Positions 6,453-11,107 of a DNA stretch of 11,107 nt are shown here, in pieces (within the stretch, counting starts at the first letter, position 1; the number at the start of each line of letters is the position of its first letter). The stretch comes from Arcanobacterium_A sp034173665. Lineage in GTDB: Bacteria > Actinomycetota > Actinomycetes > Actinomycetales > Actinomycetaceae. The position numbers were made by a program, and so were the translations under genes. The notes beneath the pieces were generated by a model. It did not search any database. It was not told the DNA's origin and saw only the letters and a list, made by a program, of their open reading frames with translations. The stretch covers positions 1 to 11,107 of the forward strand of contig JAXFDG010000108.1 of the NCBI GenBank assembly GCA_034173665.1. Direction: 5' to 3'.

Positions 6453-8378
6453 TTATTTACGGGCCTCACGCTTTTTCCGTGAAGCTTCCCGCAATCGCAC
6501 GGTTGCATCTAATTCAACTTTCCGAATCCGAATCACCTCTGGAGTCACTTCAATACACTCATCATCTGAAGCAAATTCAATCGATTCTTCAAGTGTTAAA
6601 GTACGAGGCGCTTGCAAGGTTTCAAATACATCCGCTGTTGCTGAACGCATATTCGTCATTTCTTTTGCCTTAACGATATTTACGTCCATATCCTCACTGC
6701 GCGCATTCTCTCCCACAACTTGACCTTCGTAGGTTTCATCTCCTGGTTTCACAAAGAAAGTTCCCCGGTCTTCAAGACGCTGTAGTGAGAAAGCTGTAAT
6801 TTGACCCGCGCGATCAGAAACTAAAGAACCGTTTAACCGCGATTCAATTTCTCCTGCCCATGGGTGGTAGCCGTCAGAAATTGACGCCGCGATACCAGTT
6901 CCCCGGGTTTGAGTAAGGAATTGAGTTCTAAAACCAATCATGCCACGTGCTGGAACCCGGAACTCCATTCGCACCCAACCGGTGCCATGATTCGACATGG
7001 TTTCCATCTGCCCTTTTCGGGCTGCCATCAGCTGCGTAACAGCCCCAAGATATTCTTCTGGAACATCAATCGTGGCCAGCTCCCAAGGCTCATGGAGCAC
7101 GTCGTCAATCTGTTTTGTTACAACCTGTGGCTTTCCAACTGTAAGTTCAAAACCTTCACGACGCATCGTTTCCACTAAAATCGCGAGCGCGAGTTCACCG
7201 CGATCTTGTACTTCCCAAGCGTCAGGGCGGTCAGTAGGCAAAACTCTAATTGAAACATTACCCACCAGTTCTTGCTGCAAGCGATCATAGACTTGTCGCG
7301 CTGTCAGCTTATGCCCCTTAACCTTTCCAGCAAGGGGTGAAGTGTTAATCCCAATTGTCATTGAGATTGCTGGATCATCAATTTTAATTGGTGGAAGTGG
7401 TCGTGGATCCTCAAGGTCTACCAAGGTCTGCCCAATTGTAATATCAGGAATACCCGCAATTGCCACGATTTCCCCAGCAGATGCCGTAAGCGCCGGAGTT
7501 CGTTCGAGACCTACAGTACGCAATAATTCAGTTACGTGAACTTTTCGGAGCTGTGACTCGGCCCCATCTTGTAATCCAACCCAGGAATTTTTCTTTAATT
7601 CACCTGAATAAATTCGCACTAACGCAATTCGCCCTAAGAACGGCGAAGAATCCAGATTCGTCACTTGGGCAACCAGTGGTGCTTCATCGTCATAAGCTGG
7701 AGCTGGAACATATTCAAGAATTGCTCGGAAAAGTGGTTCCAAATTTTGGTTCGCTGGAAGCTCACCATCAGCTGGCTGCACAGTATCCGCATATCCAGCC
7801 TTCGCTGCCGCATAAACAACTGGTATTTCCAGTAACCGATCAAAATCTAAATCTTCGGCGTCGTCAATATCAGCTGCAAGATTCAGTAATAAATCGTGAG
7901 TTTCCTCCACCACTTCTGCGATTCGCGCATCAGGGCGGTCAACTTTATTAATCACCGGAATCACTGGCAGGTTTGCTTCAAGCGCTTTGCGGAGCACAAA
8001 ACGTGTCTGTGGAAGTGGACCTTCAGAAGCATCCACGAGCAACACCACACCGTCAACCATCGATAAACCGCGTTCAACTTCTCCGGAAAAATCAGCGTGC
8101 CCAGGAGTGTCAATAACATTAATCGTAATTCCCTCGGAAGCACCGAATTCAGCAGCCGACGGACCCGTGTAAGTAATCGCTGTGTTCTTCGCCAGAATTG
8201 TGATTCCCTTTTCTCTTTCGAGGTCTCCGGAATCCATTACTCGCTCACCGGTCTTCTCAACGGTATCGCGAGAATTAAAAGCACCACCTTGCCAAAGCAT
8301 TGCATCCACAAGTGTTGTTTTTCCGTGATCAACGTGCGCCACAATTGCCACATTGCGGATATTAGATCGTAGCTTCAT
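6453..8378 (-). CDS. typA: Translational GTPase TypA/BipA
   Basis: TypA/BipA is a ribosome-binding GTPase related to EF-G and LepA, linked to stress and low-temperature growth and to large-subunit assembly. The 641-residue protein is full length (family about 605-640). GTPase motifs are all present: P-loop AHVDHGKTT at 14-22, switch region REKGIT with Thr60, DTPGH at 90-94, and NKVD at 144-147. The G domain ends near 205, followed by a beta-barrel domain (about 215-310), an EF-G III-like domain (about 325-400), an EF-G V-like domain (about 410-495), and the TypA-specific C-terminal domain with RGMIGFRTQFLTQTRGTG near 486-503. A GAGAAG ribosome site lies 8 bases before the ATG. LepA is excluded by the RGMIGFR..F.TQTRGTG block. 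It lies 125 bases downstream of the ABC genes and probably has its own promoter. Confidence 0.97.
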   Translation of the reverse strand: MKLRSNIRNVAIVAHVDHGKTTLVDAMLWQGGAFNSRDTVEKTGERVMDSGDLEREKGITILAKNTAITYTGPSAAEFGASEGITINVIDTPGHADFSGEVERGLSMVDGVVLLVDASEGPLPQTRFVLRKALEANLPVIPVINKVDRPDARIAEVVEETHDLLLNLAADIDDAEDLDFDRLLEIPVVYAAAKAGYADTVQPADGELPANQNLEPLFRAILEYVPAPAYDDEAPLVAQVTNLDSSPFLGRIALVRIYSGELKKNSWVGLQDGAESQLRKVHVTELLRTVGLERTPALTASAGEIVAIAGIPDITIGQTLVDLEDPRPLPPIKIDDPAISMTIGINTSPLAGKVKGHKLTARQVYDRLQQELVGNVSIRVLPTDRPDAWEVQDRGELALAILVETMRREGFELTVGKPQVVTKQIDDVLHEPWELATIDVPEEYLGAVTQLMAARKGQMETMSNHGTGWVRMEFRVPARGMIGFRTQFLTQTRGTGIAASISDGYHPWAGEIESRLNGSLVSDRAGQITAFSLQRLEDRGTFFVKPGDETYEGQVVGENARSEDMDVNIVKAKEMTNMRSATADVFETLQAPRTLTLEESIEFASDDECIEVTPEVIRIRKVELDATVRLREASRKKREARK

Positions 8379-8431
8379 TAAATTTGCTTCTCTTTCATCT
8401 TTTAATTTGTTTTCACTGCAGATTCGTGGTG

Positions 8432-8437
8432 ATTATC
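8432..8437 (-). promoter_or_regulatory. Weak candidate typA -10 (GATAAT)
   Basis: The 125-base gap between the ABC exporter stop and typA holds GATAAT (8437-8432) with a poor CGGATA 17 bases upstream (8460-8455). The predicted leader is about 50 bases and includes the GAGAAG site. A short ATCTC-GAGAT inverted repeat lies at 8462-8476. There is no terminator after the ABC gene, so typA could also be reached by read-through. Confidence 0.25.
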
Positions 8438-8503
8438 TTTTATTACCGACGACGTATCCGAATCTCATGTCGAGATGTAATGTCTTTCGCTCTTCTCATC
8501 TTG

Positions 8504-10234
8504 CTATCCTTGCTGCCAGCTTGCCCAAAGTGCAGCATATTCTTTCCCTAAAGCAACCAGCTCTTGATGGGTCCCAAATTCTGCGATTTGCCCGTCAATC
8601 ATCACTGCTACCCTATCAGCGTCATAGGCAGTATAGAGGCGGTGTGCGATAGAAACCACAGTTCGCCCTTCCATTACTCGAGACAAAGCTCGCTCAGCAC
8701 TGCGTGCGGCGCGAGGGTCAAGTAAGGAGGTTGCTTCATCAAGCACCAGCACCTGCGGATCGAGCAAAATAATTCGTGCTAATGCCAGATGTTGAGCTTG
8801 ATCAGGGGCAAGTTCAAGAGCACCTGAGCCAAGTTTGGTTTCCAATCCATCTGCTAATTCTGAAATCCAAGAGGCTTCTACTGCAGCAAGAGCTGCGAGA
8901 AGCTCTTCGTCTGTAGCAGATTGTTTTGCCAAACGCAGATTATCACCAAGAGTCCCGGTGAAAACATGGTTTTCTTGGGTCACTAAAGCAACTGTTTTCT
9001 TTAATATCTCATCTGGCAAAAGTGCGATATCTACTCCACCTACCTGAAGTGATCCACTAGTTGGCACAGCAGTTCCAGCAATAATCCGGCCAAGCGTTGA
9101 TTTTCCAGCACCTGAAGGACCCACGAGCGCGATCTGCTCCCCTGGTTTTATTGAAAAATTAACTTCTCGCAGAACTGGACGATCTTCAACATAAGCAAAG
9201 TTCAAATCTTTTGCCACGATTCCAGAATCGTTTGGAACCTCTGTGGTGAACTCTCGCTCATTTGGCACTTCATTGACTCCGAAGATACGACCAAAAGCAA
9301 TTGCCGTATAAGCGAATTCATCAGCCCAGAAGCCAAGCTCTTCAATTGGATAGCGGATTTGCACCGCATACATCACGATTGTGGAAACTGCACCGATTGT
9401 GGCTACACCCCAGCCGATAAAAATCGATCCAAGAACAACCACGAGCAAAATCGGCGAAAAAAGAATTAATGCAGTCTGGAAGAAAAGTCGGACTCTAGTC
9501 CAGGAAGTATAGCGGTCATTTAGCCACATTTCATCGAACATCGCAAAAACGCGAGCTCGCCGATATTTCGTCATACTCAACATATCTACGGTTTCAGCTT
9601 GCTCCACAGTTTCTGTTATTTCCCCTGAGAGTTCAGCTCGCAGTGCAGAATAAGCAGAATAAGCTGGGATTGCACGACGTAAATAAATTCGCAGCACATA
9701 CGCAAACGGAACAAAAACCAAAAGAATAATTAAACCAAGCCGCCAATTCACCACTAATCCAGCAGCCACCGTGATAACCACGGTAAAGCTCAAGGTAATA
9801 ATTTTCGAAATACCAACTCGGAGAATGAATTCGATGCGATCTACATCAGTAGTAGTTCTTCCAAGAAGATCGCCTGTTCCGGCACGCTCCACAGCCGATA
9901 ACGGAAGCGCAGAAACTGCCTGCACTAGATCTACGCGCAGCACATGCAAGATTTTTTGCCCTAGTGCACGAGCACGGAAATCAGCAATCCAAGTTACTAT
10001 TGCTTGAATTGCAACTGAAATACCGAGAAATAAGATATTTTGCAAAACTCGCTCATACTCGGCTCCCTTCACCACTAAATCAATAGTGGTTCCGATAATC
10101 CAAGGAGTAAGCACTGCCGCTATCGCCACCACTAATTGCAGGGCGATTGTCACAAGTAGTTCCCAACGATAAAGATTTAGCAGTTCGCGGAGTTTACGCC
10201 AAATAGTTTTTCTCGATGCTACTGGTAAACGCAT
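8504..10234 (-). CDS. ABC exporter half-transporter, catalytic subunit with degenerate signature (LAPDQ)
   Basis: A 576-residue type IV (exporter-fold) half-transporter with a transmembrane domain fused to an ATPase domain. Six hydrophobic segments lie at about 25-50, 63-83, 140-162, 163-185, 250-272 and 275-295. The ATPase domain (about 338-576) has an A-loop Tyr348, intact Walker A GPSGAGKST (372-380, Lys378), Q-loop Gln420, Walker B VLVLDE (495-500) with catalytic Glu500, D-loop SLLD (503-506) and switch His531. The ABC signature is broken: LAPDQ at 475-479 replaces LSGGQ. It would therefore bind and hydrolyse ATP only opposite a partner with a good signature, which the upstream gene supplies. 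A strong AGGAGGA lies 8 bases before the ATG, and the start overlaps the upstream stop as TAATG. The substrate is unknown. The pair is not recognisable as CydDC; no cytochrome bd genes are near. Confidence 0.92.
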   Translation of the reverse strand: MRLPVASRKTIWRKLRELLNLYRWELLVTIALQLVVAIAAVLTPWIIGTTIDLVVKGAEYERVLQNILFLGISVAIQAIVTWIADFRARALGQKILHVLRVDLVQAVSALPLSAVERAGTGDLLGRTTTDVDRIEFILRVGISKIITLSFTVVITVAAGLVVNWRLGLIILLVFVPFAYVLRIYLRRAIPAYSAYSALRAELSGEITETVEQAETVDMLSMTKYRRARVFAMFDEMWLNDRYTSWTRVRLFFQTALILFSPILLVVVLGSIFIGWGVATIGAVSTIVMYAVQIRYPIEELGFWADEFAYTAIAFGRIFGVNEVPNEREFTTEVPNDSGIVAKDLNFAYVEDRPVLREVNFSIKPGEQIALVGPSGAGKSTLGRIIAGTAVPTSGSLQVGGVDIALLPDEILKKTVALVTQENHVFTGTLGDNLRLAKQSATDEELLAALAAVEASWISELADGLETKLGSGALELAPDQAQHLALARIILLDPQVLVLDEATSLLDPRAARSAERALSRVMEGRTVVSIAHRLYTAYDADRVAVMIDGQIAEFGTHQELVALGKEYAALWASWQQG

Positions 10235-10249
10235 TAGGCTTGTCCTCCT
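10232..10249 (-). promoter_or_regulatory. AGGAGGA ribosome site and TAATG stop-start overlap
   Basis: The upstream ABC gene ends with TAA at 10236-10234, and its last A is the first base of the next ATG (10234-10232). AGGAGGA (10249-10243) lies inside the upstream reading frame, 8 bases from the ATG. Strong site plus overlap indicate translational coupling and near-equal synthesis of the two subunits, as expected for an obligate heterodimer. Confidence 0.8.
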
Positions 10250-11106
10250 ACTGCTGAGTTTTCCGGCGCAAAATCGCGATGAACAATCTCCCGATATTGC
10301 GGATGCTGTGCCACTTCCTTTTCCGCGCCTTGCATAATCACATTTCCCTCAGCATCTAGGAGAATTACCCGATCGCAGGTTCCGAGAATAATTGGCGAAC
10401 TGGTAACGATTGCGGTAGTTCGATTCATGCGTGCCGCACTAAGACGCTCACTAATTCGTCGCTCAGTGTGCGAATCAACTGCTGATGTTGGTTCCACCAA
10501 AACCAATATCTCGGCATCGGTAAGAACTGCGCGTGCCAGGGCCAAACGCTGCCTCTGACCACCCGAAAGCGAGCGTCCACGCTCTGCAATATACTGCTCG
10601 TATCCCTTGCCCATATGCGCCACATCTTCAGCATTGGCAATATAAACCACAGATTCAAGGCGATCTTTACTCGGCGTGTCTGGATTTAACTCATGTTGCC
10701 GATGCGCCACGCTACCAGCATCAACATTATCGCGCACCTGTTCTATAAGATTTCGCGGAGCTGGCTTATCCGCAAATTTCCCAGCCAAATTTGAACGCAA
10801 ACGCCCTTGAAAGAGGTGTGCGATCGCACCGGAATAAACGAGATTCTCACGTAAGGATTCAATCGGAACATCCCGCAAATCAAACTCAGAGCCATTAGAA
10901 CGAAGAATTACCGCCTCGTCGTCATCCATTCGTGCAAAACGCTTCGCAAGAGATGCTGCCGCTACTGGACTCTGGGCCACGATTGCTGTTTGCTTTCCGG
11001 CTTCCAATACCGCACCTGACCGTACATCAATTAAATCTGCAGTGCCCCAAGATAATTCTTTGTACTGCTCTGCAGCCTTTTTAATGCGTGCGTCATCATC
11101 AGTATT
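10234..11106 (-). CDS. ABC exporter half-transporter, degenerate ATPase subunit (5' end outside window)
   Basis: The reading frame is open to the window edge; 290 residues are visible, essentially the nucleotide-binding domain, so the membrane domain lies outside. A TTG at 11007 is internal leucine, not a start: the frame continues upstream through ADLIDVRSGAVLEAGKQTAIV. In numbering from that leucine, Walker A is destroyed (AQSPVAAAS at 11-19, alanine 17 in place of the lysine), the Q-loop glutamine is Ala61, the Walker B aspartate is Val171 (the next Glu172 remains) and the switch histidine is Ser203. In contrast the signature SLSGGQRQRLALARA (146-160) and D-loop SAVD (175-178) are perfect. 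These retained parts act on the partner's ATP site, the lost ones on its own. The protein thus looks like the non-catalytic half of a heterodimeric exporter with the gene at 8504-10234, to which it is joined by a TAATG overlap. Confidence 0.9.
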   Translation of the reverse strand, partial: NTDDDARIKKAAEQYKELSWGTADLIDVRSGAVLEAGKQTAIVAQSPVAAASLAKRFARMDDDEAVILRSNGSEFDLRDVPIESLRENLVYSGAIAHLFQGRLRSNLAGKFADKPAPRNLIEQVRDNVDAGSVAHRQHELNPDTPSKDRLESVVYIANAEDVAHMGKGYEQYIAERGRSLSGGQRQRLALARAVLTDAEILVLVEPTSAVDSHTERRISERLSAARMNRTTAIVTSSPIILGTCDRVILLDAEGNVIMQGAEKEVAQHPQYREIVHRDFAPENSAVGGQA

Positions 11107-11107
11107 T

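Noticed and set aside
1022..10748. Plus-strand open frames of 60-132 codons scattered across the window
   Set aside because: Nearly all lie opposite well-supported minus-strand genes, show no recognisable domains and have no ribosome sites; they are antisense shadows.
11005..11007. TTG as start of a 257-residue ABC protein
   Set aside because: The frame stays open upstream to the window edge and encodes the expected strand before Walker A (ADLIDVRSGAV), and no ribosome site precedes the TTG. The gene is simply cut by the edge.
8504..11106. ABC pair as the cytochrome bd assembly exporter CydDC
   Set aside because: No cydAB genes are adjacent, and both nucleotide-binding domains of CydDC normally keep Walker A, unlike the upstream subunit here.

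Overview
The window looks like an ordinary chromosomal segment of a low-GC member of the Actinobacteria (Actinomycetota); by eye the GC content is well under 50%. The clues are an actinobacterial-type 7Fe ferredoxin next to a DapC-type aminotransferase, an actinobacterial VanW-type membrane protein, a TypA GTPase in the same neighbourhood, and TANNNT -10 elements without clear -35 boxes. A FemABX-type transferase suggests a lineage with Lys- or Orn-based interpeptide bridges, for example near Actinomycetaceae. This placement is inference. All eight recognisable genes lie on the minus strand. I see no mobile element, RNA gene, CRISPR array or phage gene. No gene-free gap exceeds about 240 bases.

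Read in the direction of transcription (high to low coordinates), the window opens with two overlapping ABC exporter genes: a half-transporter cut by the window edge (10234-11106) and a complete one (8504-10234). They are followed by the ribosome-associated GTPase typA (6453-8378), a small four-helix membrane protein (5989-6357), a FemX/MurM-type peptidoglycan bridge transferase (4572-5837), a VanW-domain membrane protein (2682-4466), the ferredoxin fdxA (2245-2571), the N-succinyldiaminopimelate aminotransferase dapC (1096-2229) and the start of citrate synthase gltA (1-855, cut by the left edge).

The genes link core carbon metabolism (gltA), the DAP/lysine branch (dapC) and cell-wall maturation (FemX, VanW). 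DapC helps make the diamino acid precursor, FemX would extend the stem peptide, and the VanW protein sits in the membrane or wall. fdxA and dapC, and the two ABC genes, are clear operonic pairs. The other genes are separated by 83-240 bases that hold candidate promoters.

The most striking observation is the ABC pair. The upstream subunit has lost its own Walker A lysine, Q-loop glutamine, Walker B aspartate and switch histidine, but keeps a perfect LSGGQ signature. The downstream subunit keeps all those catalytic residues but has lost its signature (LAPDQ). Together they would form one intact composite ATP site and one essentially dead site, an extreme form of the asymmetric heterodimeric exporter. 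Secondary points are a triple ACCGGA repeat and overlapping CAAG palindromes upstream of gltA, and a likely leaderless promoter for femX.
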